Shown: positions 1 through 8,998 of the stretch, piece after piece
How the letters are laid out: each line of letters opens with the position of its first letter
Numbering within the stretch: the first letter of the stretch is position 1
Origin: CS4-C045 sp963844115
GTDB lineage: Bacteria > Planctomycetota > Planctomycetia > Pirellulales > UBA7805
Assembly (NCBI GenBank): GCA_963844115.1
Contig: CAWJNN010000030.1
Location: forward strand, 46,867 to 110,866
DNA length: 64,000 bases
Direction of reading: 5' to 3'
The notes under the pieces: model-generated
Database searches by the model: none
What the model saw: the letters and a program-made list of their open reading frames with translations, nothing else
What the model was told of the DNA's origin: nothing
Program-made: the position numbers and the translations under genes

Positions 1-249
1 CACTTTGTGGCGGGACCGTGGTTCGCGGTCCATCGCAGCGGCGACGACTGGCAGGATCTGGGGCAGGTTTGGATCAGCAACGGCCAGCAAGACTGCCAGG
101 GCAGTATTCAGATACGCGTTGAACTGGAGGAACCAGATACGAGTTACGCGATGCGGGGTACGGGATTCGAGATGCGCGATCCCAAAACCAGCATCTCGCA
201 ACCTGAATCCCGCATCGCGCATCAGGCAGCGCGCGCAAGGACAGACTAG
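1..249 (+). CDS. 3' end of an unidentified gene (partial)
   Basis: An open frame runs from the window edge to a stop just before the first DUF2330 gene. The first 50 or so residues (FVAGPWFAVHRSG..., IQIRVELEEP) read like an ordinary soluble beta-rich protein. The last ~30 residues are translated from a short tandem repeat (146-222), so the natural stop may have been displaced. I recognise no family. It is co-directional with, and only 2 bases from, the DUF2330 array, so it could be the tail of an upstream operon member. Confidence 0.4.
   Translation, partial: HFVAGPWFAVHRSGDDWQDLGQVWISNGQQDCQGSIQIRVELEEPDTSYAMRGTGFEMRDPKTSISQPESRIAHQAARARTD
146..222. repeat. Degenerate 7-nt tandem repeat, GC-rich type
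   Basis: Units of about seven bases (read on the minus strand as tgcggga/ttcaggt/tgcgaga and similar) make up this stretch. It resembles the other short-period intergenic arrays in the planctomycete part, but with a different unit. Confidence 0.5.
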
Positions 250-251
250 AC

Positions 252-1712
252 ATGTTAAACGCGAAATCTACAAACTGGCTCGCTGTTCTATTTATCGCCT
301 GCGGTGTCGCCACCGCCCACGCCGATCCGTGCGGCATGGTGCCACCGATCTATTCAGGCGGGGGAGTACCGATCGTGCGGATCGGTGAACAGCAGACGTT
401 TGTGTTCTTCAAAGCCGGTGTAGAGACGTTTGTCATTCGTCCGGGTTTTTCCGGCAAGGTTGACGAGTTTGGCATGTTGATCCCCTTTCCCACACCACCG
501 GCCATCCGGAAAGTTCCTGATCACATCTTTCCGCACATCGCGGCGGCCGTGGACCCTCCAGAGGTCGTTGTTGACCTGCGCTGGCGCGGAGAAATGCGTA
601 AGGCGGCATCGCGAGGAAAAGGAGGCAAAGACGACGGTCTGGCGTTCCGGGAATCAGAGAAAGAAGAAGTCCGCGTCCTGAGTCAGGAGGCCGTCGGCAT
701 GTACGAAGTGGCGGTCCTGGAGGCGGGCAGTGCGGCGGCGCTAAAACGCTGGATGGACCAACACGGTTACCGCTATCCCGACGGGATGGACAAGGTCTGC
801 GAGGAGTACATCGACGACAGCTGGTGTTTCGTGGCGATCAAGACCAAGGTCGGACAAAAACAAAACGTCGACCCACAGCCTGGACAGCGAACGGTCGATC
901 CGCACCTGCCCGCTGGCTCGACATTCGACGGCCACGTCCAAGCCATGGGTTTTCGTTTCAAGACCGACGAACTGGTCGTGCCGATGCGACTGAGCGCATT
1001 CAACGACGGTGAATTACGCAACATCGTCTACTTGCTGACTGACGGCCCACGTAAGATCCGCGCTATCCCCGAAGAATACGTCATGCGGCAAATTTCCGGC
1101 CGGCAACTGTTCGGCAACGTGACCGAGCCGCTGCCGTTGCGGATCATCGGCGGCACCGAAAAGGACCTGAGCGACTGGCATCGCCAGTGGTTGCCGGCAC
1201 AGCGCGATCCGGAACCCAAGAATGGCGCGGCGAAAGATTTGTTTGCCTCGGATCTGCTGGCCGTCAGTAGCGGTCAACTCTCGCTGCCGCATGAAGAACA
1301 GGAAAAAGAGCTGCTCGCAATCGGCGAGCACCTGGGCCTTCGCGGCGGCGCGATCGACATACTGAACACTGCTTCCCTGAAGGCCGACCGTGACCAGACC
1401 ATCGATAAAGCGCTGGCTGACCTCGCACAACTAACCCTCACTGTCGTCGATGGCGATTTCCCACGCGAGGTACTGTCCGGGCAAAACCTGGCGTTTGCAG
1501 AATACCGCATGCCCCGCCGCCGCAATTCCGCACAACTGTACGACGCCAAACTAAAAGGCCCGGCCCCTCAACAGCCGGGCGTATTGAAACTTGGGAAATT
1601 GAGCCCCGCAAAACAACAACCCGCACGAACGGCGAATGCCTGGCTGCCGTTAACTGTATTCTTGGCGCTGCTCGCATTCCGTCGAAGACCTCTCTGGAGA
1701 ATTTCCCGATGA
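252..1712 (+). CDS. DUF2330 family secreted protein, copy 1
   Basis: This is a 486-residue exported protein of unknown function, first of four tandem paralogues. A signal peptide (about residues 1-25, ending AHA|DPCG) precedes the mature start DPCGMVPPIY that all four copies share. The DUF2330 hallmarks follow: an early beta-rich segment (FVIRPGFSGKVDEFGMLIPFP), a central MYEVAVLEAGS...LKRWMDQHGYRYP block, and VVPMRLSAFNDGELRNIVYLLTDG. A C-terminal hydrophobic stretch ending in FRRRPLWR looks like a membrane anchor with a positive stop. The ATG at 252 has a loose AAGGA ten bases upstream. Assignment rests on recognised family motifs; no biochemical function is known. Confidence 0.85.
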   Translation: MLNAKSTNWLAVLFIACGVATAHADPCGMVPPIYSGGGVPIVRIGEQQTFVFFKAGVETFVIRPGFSGKVDEFGMLIPFPTPPAIRKVPDHIFPHIAAAVDPPEVVVDLRWRGEMRKAASRGKGGKDDGLAFRESEKEEVRVLSQEAVGMYEVAVLEAGSAAALKRWMDQHGYRYPDGMDKVCEEYIDDSWCFVAIKTKVGQKQNVDPQPGQRTVDPHLPAGSTFDGHVQAMGFRFKTDELVVPMRLSAFNDGELRNIVYLLTDGPRKIRAIPEEYVMRQISGRQLFGNVTEPLPLRIIGGTEKDLSDWHRQWLPAQRDPEPKNGAAKDLFASDLLAVSSGQLSLPHEEQEKELLAIGEHLGLRGGAIDILNTASLKADRDQTIDKALADLAQLTLTVVDGDFPREVLSGQNLAFAEYRMPRRRNSAQLYDAKLKGPAPQQPGVLKLGKLSPAKQQPARTANAWLPLTVFLALLAFRRRPLWRISR

Positions 1713-1769
1713 CCAAATACCAAAGTCCAATACAATCGGACTTGGAGAAACGCGCAGCACCTGTTCATC

Positions 1770-1808
1770 GTTGGACGTTGGGCGTTCGATGTTGGACGTT
1801 CGATGTTC
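1770..1808. repeat. 7-nt tandem repeat (gttggac/gttcgat) before DUF2330 copy 2
   Basis: Five consecutive heptamers of the gttggac, gttgggc, gttcgat type overlap the start of copy 2. The same array precedes copies 3 and 4, so it was probably duplicated with the genes. Confidence 0.85.
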
Positions 1809-3283
1809 ACAATCGTCGCGGTCGCGATGCTCGGCACTTCCGGCGCCCTCGCCGACCCCTGCGGCATGGTCCCACCGGTTTACGTGGGTGAAGGAGTCCC
1901 CATCACGCGGATCGGTGAACAGCAGACGTACGTCTTTTACAAGAACGGCGTGGAAACCTTCGTCATTCGCCCTGGCTTTACCGGCAAGGTGGATGAATTC
2001 GGAATGCTGATTCCCTTTCCCACGCCACCGTCGGTCCGCAAAGTGCCGGATCATATTTTCCCGCACATCGCCGCCGCTATCGATCCACCCGAAGTGGTGA
2101 TCAATCTGTTCCCATTGCCACAAGCGGCGATGGCCGGGGTGCCGCACGAAATGGAGCCGCTTTGGGCTTTGACGATCGTCTGAAAAAAGACAAGGTTCGC
2201 GTTATCCGCAAAGAAGCGGTCGGCATGTACGAAGTCGTCGTCCTCGAGGCCGGCAGCTCCGCTGCACTCAAGCGTTGGATCGACGAACACGGTTATCGCT
2301 ATCCCACTGGCATGGATAAAGTGTGCGATGAATACGTCGGTGACGGTTGGTGCTTCGTGGCCGTCAAGACCAAGGTAGGCCAGAAGGAGGGTGTCCAGCC
2401 CAAACCCGGACAACGCGCGACGAACCCGCAACTTCCGGCCGGCTCGTCATTCGACGGCTTTGTCCAGGCGATGGGATTCCGGTTCCAAACCGATGAACTG
2501 GTCGTGCCGATGCGGCTGAGCGCTTTCAACGACGGTGAATTACGCAACATCGTCTACTTGCTGACGGACGGCCCACGCAAGATCCGCGCGATCCCCGAAG
2601 AATACGTCATGCGGCAGCTACCAGGCAGCCAGTTATACAAGAACGTAACCGACCCCTTGCCGCTGCGAATCATCGGCGGCACCGAAAAGGACCTGCAGGA
2701 GTGGCATCGCCGAGGCCTCGCCGAACGCCGCAATCCGGAACCCCAAAACGGTGCCGCCAAGGACCTGTTTGCTTCGGACATCCTGGCCGTCGCGAGCGGT
2801 CGGTTATCGCTGCCTCACGAAGAACAGGAAAAAGAGCTGCTGGCGATCGGCGAACGTTTGGGCCTACGGGCGCGGAAATCGACAAGCTCAACGCCGTCGC
2901 GCTCAAATCCCAGCGAGACAAGACGATCGGCGAAGCGTTGAACGACGTCAAAGCGATGACGCTGACCGTCGTCGACGGCGAATTCCCCCGCGAAGTGCTC
3001 TCCGGTCAGAATCTGACCTTCGCCCAATACCGCATGCCGAATCGGCGCAACGGCGCAATCTTACGATGCGAATACCAAACGCCCGTCAGCCAAAAAGCAA
3101 GGCGTATTGAAAGTAGGCCAGTTGAGCCCGCTGCCGCCGGACAAACCGAAAACCGCCTTGACGGTAATCAGTATCGGTGCGGTTTTCGTCGCCTTTGTCC
3201 TGTGTTGGAGTCCCGCCTTTGCTACTCTGCGAAGCACGAGCAGGCGGCTTGGGAAATCAAATACGCGAACCGATGCCGCCTAA
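1803..3283 (+). pseudogene. DUF2330 family secreted protein, copy 2 (three frameshifts)
   Basis: The second paralogue is readable along its whole length only by changing frame three times: near 2160 (one base missing), near 2870 (a G missing from a G run) and near 3055. Joined, it has a signal peptide MFTIVAVAMLGTSGALA|DPCG, all DUF2330 blocks, a C-terminal hydrophobic anchor (about residues LTVISIGAVFVAFVLCW) and a stop at 3281. An alternative start at 1709 has a better GGAG site, but its frame runs into the heptamer array and is out of phase. Protein-level conservation is as high as in the intact copies, so I infer sequencing indels rather than decay. Confidence 0.75.
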
Positions 3284-3366
3284 AGGCGGAACTACGAACT
3301 ATGGAAATCCGAATATCCAAATCCCAATGTCCAATGGCCTACAACGCACTGCGGCAAGGTAATAAA

Positions 3367-4920
3367 ATGACAGTTGGACGTTGGGCGTTCGATGTTGGAC
3401 GTTCGATGTTCTCTGTCGCCGCGATGCTTGCAGCGTCAGTCGCGCTCGCCGACCCCTGCGGAATGATTCCGCCCGTCTACCTCGGCGACGGAGTACCGAT
3501 CGCCAGGATCGGGGAACAAAAGACCTATGTGGCCTACAAGGACGGCATCGAGACGTTCGTAATCCGGCCAGGATTTTCAGGCAAAGTCGATGAATTCGGC
3601 ATGCTGATCCCGTTCCCCACTCCGCCCGCCGTGCGCAAAGTGCCCGATAATGTCTTCCCACAGATCGCGGCAGCCATCGACCCGCCGGAGGTCGTGATCT
3701 ATGCAAACTTCCCCTTGGACGACTTCGTGGTCGACATGGCCTTCGGCAACGAGGAAGAAGAGAAACTCGGTATCCATCGCGACGAGGTCCGAGTGCTGCG
3801 TCAGGAAGCGGTCGGCATGTACGAAGTCACCGTTCTGGAGGCTGGCAGTGCGGAAGCGTTGAAACGCTGGATGGACCAGCACGGCTACCGGTATCCCGAC
3901 GGGATGGACAAAGTCTGCAACGAATACGTCGACGACGGCTGGTGCTTCGTCGCGATCAAGACCAAAGTCGGACAAAAGAAAGGCGTCGATCCGCGGCCTG
4001 GACAGCGTACGGTCGATCCGCAACTGCCGGCCGGATCAACATTCGACGGTCACGTCCAGGCGATGGGCTTTCGCTTCAAGACCGACGAACTGGTCGTGCC
4101 GATGCGACTGAGCGCGTTCAACGACGGCGAACTGCGCAACATTGTCTACTTGCTGACCGATGGCCCCCGCCGGATTCGCTCGATTCCGGAAGAATACGTC
4201 GTGCGCCAGCTATCCGGTAAGCAGTTGTACGCGAATGTTACTCAGCCGTTGCCCCTGCGAATCATTGGCGGCGGTGAGGAGGTCCTTGAGCAATACGATG
4301 CCGATCAGCTGGCCCAGCAGCGCGACCCTGAACCGAAGAACGGCGTCGCGAAAGTGCTGTTCGCTTCCGATCTGCTGGCTCTCAGCAGTAACCAACTATC
4401 GCTGCCGCACGAGGAACGAGAAAAGGAACTGCTCGCCATAGGCGAACATCTTGGCTTGCGCGGCAACGAAATCGACAGTTTGAATGCGGAAGCCTTGACG
4501 AAGGAATCAGACGAGACAGTCAACAAAGCGCTGACAGCGATCAAAGACATGACACTCACGGTCGTCGACGGCGATTTTCCCCGTGAAGTGCTATCCGAGC
4601 AAAATTTAATGTTCGCCGAATACCGCATGCCCCGGCACCGCAATAACGCTGCGTCGTACGATGCCAATCAAATGGGACCAGCGGCGAAGAAAGAAGGCAT
4701 CTTGAAGGTCGGTGCATTGGTCCCAGGCGCTACGAAGAAAACGATGCTAGCGGACGGCCTCGTTCTAACAGTCTGGTCCGCATTTGTTGCCGTATTGGTC
4801 GTTCCCAGACAACGTAGGCCGGAATCCCGGCACAGCGGGACTTGTTCCGGCCTACATGTGCCAGAAACCACAAGGGAGATTTTCAAATGTCAAAATCCCA
4901 CTGTCCAAGTAACAAGTTGA
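3367..4920 (+). CDS. DUF2330 family secreted protein, copy 3
   Basis: The third tandem paralogue is intact, about 517 residues. Starting at the ATG at 3367, the first dozen residues (MTVGRWAFDVGRS) are encoded by the heptamer array. The ATG at 3406 (MFSVAAMLAASVALA|DPCG) gives a cleaner signal peptide and is equally possible. The DUF2330 core is complete, including MYEVTVLEAGS, RYPDGMDKVC and VVPMRLSAFNDGELRNIVYLL. Near the C-terminus a hydrophobic segment (LVLTVWSAFVAVLVV) is followed by PRQRRP. The last ~35 codons run through a palindromic repeat (4814-4855), which may have extended the original C-terminus. Confidence 0.85.
   Translation: MTVGRWAFDVGRSMFSVAAMLAASVALADPCGMIPPVYLGDGVPIARIGEQKTYVAYKDGIETFVIRPGFSGKVDEFGMLIPFPTPPAVRKVPDNVFPQIAAAIDPPEVVIYANFPLDDFVVDMAFGNEEEEKLGIHRDEVRVLRQEAVGMYEVTVLEAGSAEALKRWMDQHGYRYPDGMDKVCNEYVDDGWCFVAIKTKVGQKKGVDPRPGQRTVDPQLPAGSTFDGHVQAMGFRFKTDELVVPMRLSAFNDGELRNIVYLLTDGPRRIRSIPEEYVVRQLSGKQLYANVTQPLPLRIIGGGEEVLEQYDADQLAQQRDPEPKNGVAKVLFASDLLALSSNQLSLPHEEREKELLAIGEHLGLRGNEIDSLNAEALTKESDETVNKALTAIKDMTLTVVDGDFPREVLSEQNLMFAEYRMPRHRNNAASYDANQMGPAAKKEGILKVGALVPGATKKTMLADGLVLTVWSAFVAVLVVPRQRRPESRHSGTCSGLHVPETTREIFKCQNPTVQVTS
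3373..3411. repeat. 7-nt tandem repeat (gttggac/gttcgat) before DUF2330 copy 3
   Basis: Heptamers gttggac, gttgggc, gttcgat, gttggac, gttcgat run through the start of copy 3, nearly identical to the arrays at 1770 and 4923. Confidence 0.85.
4814..4855. repeat. GTAGGCCGGAA...TTCCGGCCTAC palindrome
   Basis: An 11-bp perfect inverted repeat has an additional inner CCCG/CGGG pairing. It lies inside the 3' end of DUF2330 copy 3 and belongs with the other GTAGG...CCTAC elements at 34.4, 35.3 and 42.7 kb. Confidence 0.7.
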
Positions 4921-7472
4921 CCGTTCGACGTTGGACGTTCGATGTTGGATGTTCGATGTTCGCCGCCGTCCTCTGCACAGCAACCATGTTGATGGCGCCT
5001 TTTTCGGCGACCACCGCCCTCGCCGATCCGTGTGGCATGGTGCCGCCGATTTACCAGGGCCAGGGGCCGCCCATCACCCGGGTGGGTGAACAAACAACCT
5101 ATGTCTTCTTCAAAGACGGCGTCGAATCGTTCGTCATCCGTCCTGGGTTTTCGGGGAAAGTCGACGAGTTCGGAATGTTGATCCCCTTCCCTTCCATACC
5201 CGAGCTGCGCAAGATGCCCGACCACATTTTTCCTCACGTCGCCGCCGCGATTGATCCACCGGAGGTCGTGATCGATGTCGCCCCCGTGTTGTTCGAAGCC
5301 GCCGCGGCCAAAGATGGCGGTGGGTTTGGTGGCGGCGGATTGGAAGTGCAACGAATGCAAAAGAATGAAGTCCGCGTCGTTCGTGAGGAGGCCGTGGGGA
5401 TGTACGAAGTGGCCGTTTTGGAAGCCGGCAGCGCCGCGGCACTCAAACGCTGGGTGGACCAGCACGGCTACCGCTATCCGGACGGCATGGACAAAGTGTG
5501 CGACGAGTACGTCGCTGACGGCTGGTGCTTTGTGGCCGTCAAAACCAAGGTCGGACAAAAACAGGGCGTCGATCCACAGCCCGGCCAACGCACTGTCGAT
5601 CCGCAACTCCCAGCCGGCTCGACGTTCGACGGTCACGTCCAGGCCATGGGCTTTCGTTTCAAGACCGACGAACTGGTCGTCCCGATGCGGCTGAGCGCGT
5701 TCAACGATGGCGAGCTGCGGAACATCGTCTACCTGCTGACCGATGGCCCCCGCCGTATTCGTTCGATCCCGGAAGAATACGTCGTGCGGCAAATGGACGG
5801 CGAGCAGCTATATCGTAACGTGACCGACCCCCTGCCCTTGCGGATCATCAACGGCACCGAAAAAGATCTGCAGGACTGGCACCGCCAGGGACTGGCCGAA
5901 CGACGAAACCCCTACCCCAAGAACGGAGCGGCCAAGGAGCTGTTCGCTGCCGACGTCATGGCCGTTCGCTCCGGGCAACTATCGCTGCCCCACGAGGAAC
6001 GCGAAAAGGAACTGCTGATGGTCGGCGAGCGTCTAGGGTTGCGTGGCAGCGATATCGACAAGCTGAACGCCGACGCGCTCCAGCAAGAAAAGGACAAGAT
6101 CGTGCAAAACACTCTTCAAGACATCAAGGAGATGACCATCACCGTCGTTGACGGCGATTTTCCGCGCGAGGTGCTGGCGGGCGAGAATCTGGCGTTTGCT
6201 GAATACTCCATGCCGCGGGCCCGCAATCATCCCCGCTTTTATGACGCGAAAACCTACGGTCCCGCACCAAAACAACCTGGTATCCTCAAATATGGAGAAC
6301 TCGGAATGAACGATCCTATCGATTCGAATCATGTCACAAATTCGCGGCTCGGCTGGCTATTCCCCGCCGGTCTGGCCGCCCTGGCCTCGGCTGGACTGAT
6401 CGTCCTCCGCCGTTCGCGACGTGCCGCCGTGATGTCAGTCATCGTGGCAATGACGATGGTGCTGTTGACTGCCAAGATAACCCTTGCCGAGGACGAAGTT
6501 TCGCCTCGTGATCTGATCCAACAGCTCGGCGAGAAGAAGACGGCCCAGGCTGCCGTTGACGGCCTGGTTGCCATCGCCGCGAAGGGAAATGAACAGCGCG
6601 AGCGCGTCGTCAAATTGCTGACGGGCGTCGCCCGCGAGGAAGAAAAACTATCGAAAAGAGGCTGGGCGATCGCCGCGCTAGCCGGTGTCGGCGGACAGGA
6701 TGTCGACGAACTGCTGCTGAACATCCACGCCGATAGCGGACAACCTGATCTGGTCCGCACGTGGGCGGCTGCCGCACGAGTCACCATGACGCGGACCGCC
6801 GCCGGACTGCTGGAGAAAGCCGCGCTGATCGGGCAGTTTCCCTCGCTCGGTCGACCCATCGGCATGCGGCTGGTCGAACAGCTGAACGCCGACAGCGGCG
6901 AAGTTTCGGCAGAAGGCCTCATCGCGGTAACGATGAGAGTACCGAATCTGGCCCAAGCGCTGGCCCCTGCCGTTCTCGCGTTGGGTTCGGACAAACTGGC
7001 CGAAGTTCTCACGAGCGCGAAAGATCAGAACGTACGCCGGCAGGCGGCCGGCTATCTGGGCACGTTGGCAGCTCAAGGCGATGCCAAGGTTGCCGATAAG
7101 GTAATCGACGCCTATAAGTTCGACGTCGAGGCCACAGATGTTCCGTGGAACGGCGGCCCGTTATTCCTGCCGGGCATCAATTGGCAAAAGGAAAATGCCC
7201 GCGCGCTGGTCGGAAACCTGATCCGCTGGCACCTGTGGTGTGACCGCAATGAGAAGTCCGCAGAAAAAACCCAGATCCATAACAACATCCGCAGCCTTGG
7301 ACTGGCCCAAGCGGCAGGCTACCAGAACCCTGACTGGCAGGAGGCGGACACCGTCACGTGGCTGACCGTCTGGGGAAAGGTGGTCGGTCGAGCGGAATTG
7401 GAGAAAATCCTGAAGGAACAAGGTGTGGCTGGCAGTAACCGTTATGCAGCGGCCCTCAACGGGTTAAACTAA
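4887..7472 (+). CDS. DUF2330 - two TM segments - HEAT-like fusion protein (copy 4)
   Basis: The last and longest paralogue has about 861 residues. The ATG at 4887 has an AGGGAG site eight bases upstream; an internal ATG at 4956 also gives a signal peptide (cleavage near TALA|DPCG). A full DUF2330 domain is followed by a membrane segment (GWLFPAGLAALASAGLIVL), a basic loop RRSRRAA, and a second hydrophobic segment (MSVIVAMTMVLLTAKITLA) that could act as an internal signal anchor. The remaining ~330 residues are helical with HEAT/armadillo character (repeated LAGVGG, VARE, YLGTLAAQGDAKVADKV). The arrangement would place both domains outside the cytoplasm, joined by a membrane hairpin. Function unknown; the fusion links it to the other three copies. 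Confidence 0.8.
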   Translation: MSKSHCPSNKLTVRRWTFDVGCSMFAAVLCTATMLMAPFSATTALADPCGMVPPIYQGQGPPITRVGEQTTYVFFKDGVESFVIRPGFSGKVDEFGMLIPFPSIPELRKMPDHIFPHVAAAIDPPEVVIDVAPVLFEAAAAKDGGGFGGGGLEVQRMQKNEVRVVREEAVGMYEVAVLEAGSAAALKRWVDQHGYRYPDGMDKVCDEYVADGWCFVAVKTKVGQKQGVDPQPGQRTVDPQLPAGSTFDGHVQAMGFRFKTDELVVPMRLSAFNDGELRNIVYLLTDGPRRIRSIPEEYVVRQMDGEQLYRNVTDPLPLRIINGTEKDLQDWHRQGLAERRNPYPKNGAAKELFAADVMAVRSGQLSLPHEEREKELLMVGERLGLRGSDIDKLNADALQQEKDKIVQNTLQDIKEMTITVVDGDFPREVLAGENLAFAEYSMPRARNHPRFYDAKTYGPAPKQPGILKYGELGMNDPIDSNHVTNSRLGWLFPAGLAALASAGLIVLRRSRRAAVMSVIVAMTMVLLTAKITLAEDEVSPRDLIQQLGEKKTAQAAVDGLVAIAAKGNEQRERVVKLLTGVAREEEKLSKRGWAIAALAGVGGQDVDELLLNIHADSGQPDLVRTWAAAARVTMTRTAAGLLEKAALIGQFPSLGRPIGMRLVEQLNADSGEVSAEGLIAVTMRVPNLAQALAPAVLALGSDKLAEVLTSAKDQNVRRQAAGYLGTLAAQGDAKVADKVIDAYKFDVEATDVPWNGGPLFLPGINWQKENARALVGNLIRWHLWCDRNEKSAEKTQIHNNIRSLGLAQAAGYQNPDWQEADTVTWLTVWGKVVGRAELEKILKEQGVAGSNRYAAALNGLN
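4923..4961. repeat. 7-nt tandem repeat (gttcgac/gttggac) before DUF2330 copy 4
   Basis: This is the third occurrence of the same heptamer array, inside the 5' end of copy 4. It is translated there as LTVRRWTFDVGC if the start at 4887 is used. Confidence 0.85.
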
Positions 7473-7555
7473 AGGACAAGACCACGGGATCGGCCGTTTT
7501 CGTCGCGGACATTGCTACGGGGTCGATCGAAACGGCATCGGGAGTCTTATTCGCG

Positions 7556-8685
7556 ATGAAGGGAGAATACTATACAAAGCCGCCACCACGCGAAAAAGAC
7601 TCCCGACCCCTTCGCACCGGCCGATCCCTTCGCGCGAGACCGCTGATCTACACTGTCGCTCTACTAACGCTGTCCACAATAACACTGTCCACTTTAGGGC
7701 AGGCGCCCGTCCGCGGCGAAACACCCCAACCGGAGCTAATCACTCCCGACACGCAAGAGGCGATCGATGCCGGACTGGAATACCTGGCAAAGCGCCAAAT
7801 CAAGAACGGTGACAACCGCGGCGCCTTCGGGACCACCGGCTATAGCGGCGGCGTGGCCGTCGCCTCGCTTGCGGGGGTGGCATTCATGGCGTCCGGTGAT
7901 CCGCCAGGACAAGGCAAGTATGGCCAGCATGTCGATCGGGCCGTGCAATTCTTGATGCGCAATACCCAGGCCACGGGCTACGTTTCGGCCCCCGGCACCA
8001 ATGACCGCATGTACGGTCACGGCTTCGCCACGTTGTGTATGGCCGAAGCACACGGCATGTCCAACCGGCAGGAGTTACGAAAAAAGCTGGAACTGGCCGT
8101 CAAATTGATCGTTGATACGCAGAGCGACCAGGGCGGCTGGCGTTACATGCCGCAGAAACAGGATGCCGATCTGTCCGTCACGATTTGCCAGATCATGGGG
8201 TTGGCGCGGCGGCCGAGTCGGGGCTGAGCGTTCCCAAAGAAACGAGGCGGCGCGCCATCGACTACGTGAAGAAATCACAGCAAACGGACGGTTCGTTTAT
8301 GTACACGATTCCCAGCGGTCACTCGACCCTGGCCCTCACCGCCGCCGGGCTCGTTTCGTTTCACAGCGCGGGCATCTACGATACACGCGAAGTCCGCAAA
8401 GGCCTCGACTGGATGATACGCTTCGTTCCCGGCGGTCCCGACGAGGCCGGTGCACGGGGGCACAACTACTTTTACGCTCATTACTATGCCGTCCAGGCTG
8501 CCTGGCATGGCGGCGGCGAATACTGGGCTAAGTGGTACCCGGCCATTCGCAACGAGTTGTTGCAGCGTCGAAACCGTGCGGACGGCTCGTGGTCGGACCC
8601 CAGCGTCTGCAGCGAGTACGCGACCGCCATGGCCTGCATCATCCTTCAGATGCCCAACAACTATCTGCCTATCTTTGGGGAATAA
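7556..8685 (+). CDS. Secreted prenyltransferase/squalene-cyclase repeat-like protein (one frameshift)
   Basis: An N-terminal signal segment (PLIYTVALLTLSTITLSTLGQAPVRG) leads into a run of alpha/alpha-barrel repeats typical of the prenyltransferase/squalene-oxidase repeat superfamily: AIDAGLEYLAKRQ, VDRAVQFLMRNTQ, LELAVKLIVDTQSDQGGWRY, AIDYVKKSQQTDGSF, GLDWMIRF and NRADGSW. One base is missing near 8205, so the frame shifts; joined length is about 376 residues. No DxDD or similar catalytic motif is obvious, so a cyclase reaction is not supported. It is co-directional with the DUF2330 array 83 bases upstream and may be in the same unit. The GGGAG near 7540 is a loosely spaced ribosome site. 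Confidence 0.7.
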
Positions 8686-8998
8686 CCCTATAAACGGGTA
8701 GTTCGTTTCGCACTCCCCTTCGCACCATTTCGGGTCGCTGGGCCCCTGACCTTCGGGGTCGCACCGCAAAAAGCCCGTTCTTCGCGGTAAATTTGGCCGT
8801 ATTTTTCTGGTCAATTTCCTTTCGCAGCCCGTGCCGCGTGATTAGCATGGGGTTAGACCCCTATCTTTTTCAGGTTTCCAACCATGCAGCGCGAAATGCG
8901 CTGTCGCCGTGTTCATTTGGCGCGCCTACCACCCAGTAGCTGCGACGCCTGCCACTTTGCTACGCACCTGAGTTAAGCATCTATGAGGAGCGCCCGTC
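8686..8998. other. Spacer before the giant surface-protein gene
   Basis: No gene is seen. A GC-rich imperfect hairpin (around 8739-8760, GGCCCC...GGGGTC) lies after the prenyltransferase-like gene and might end transcription. A strong GAGGAG ribosome site at 8985-8990 serves the GTG at 8999. No confident promoter was identified. Confidence 0.5.
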
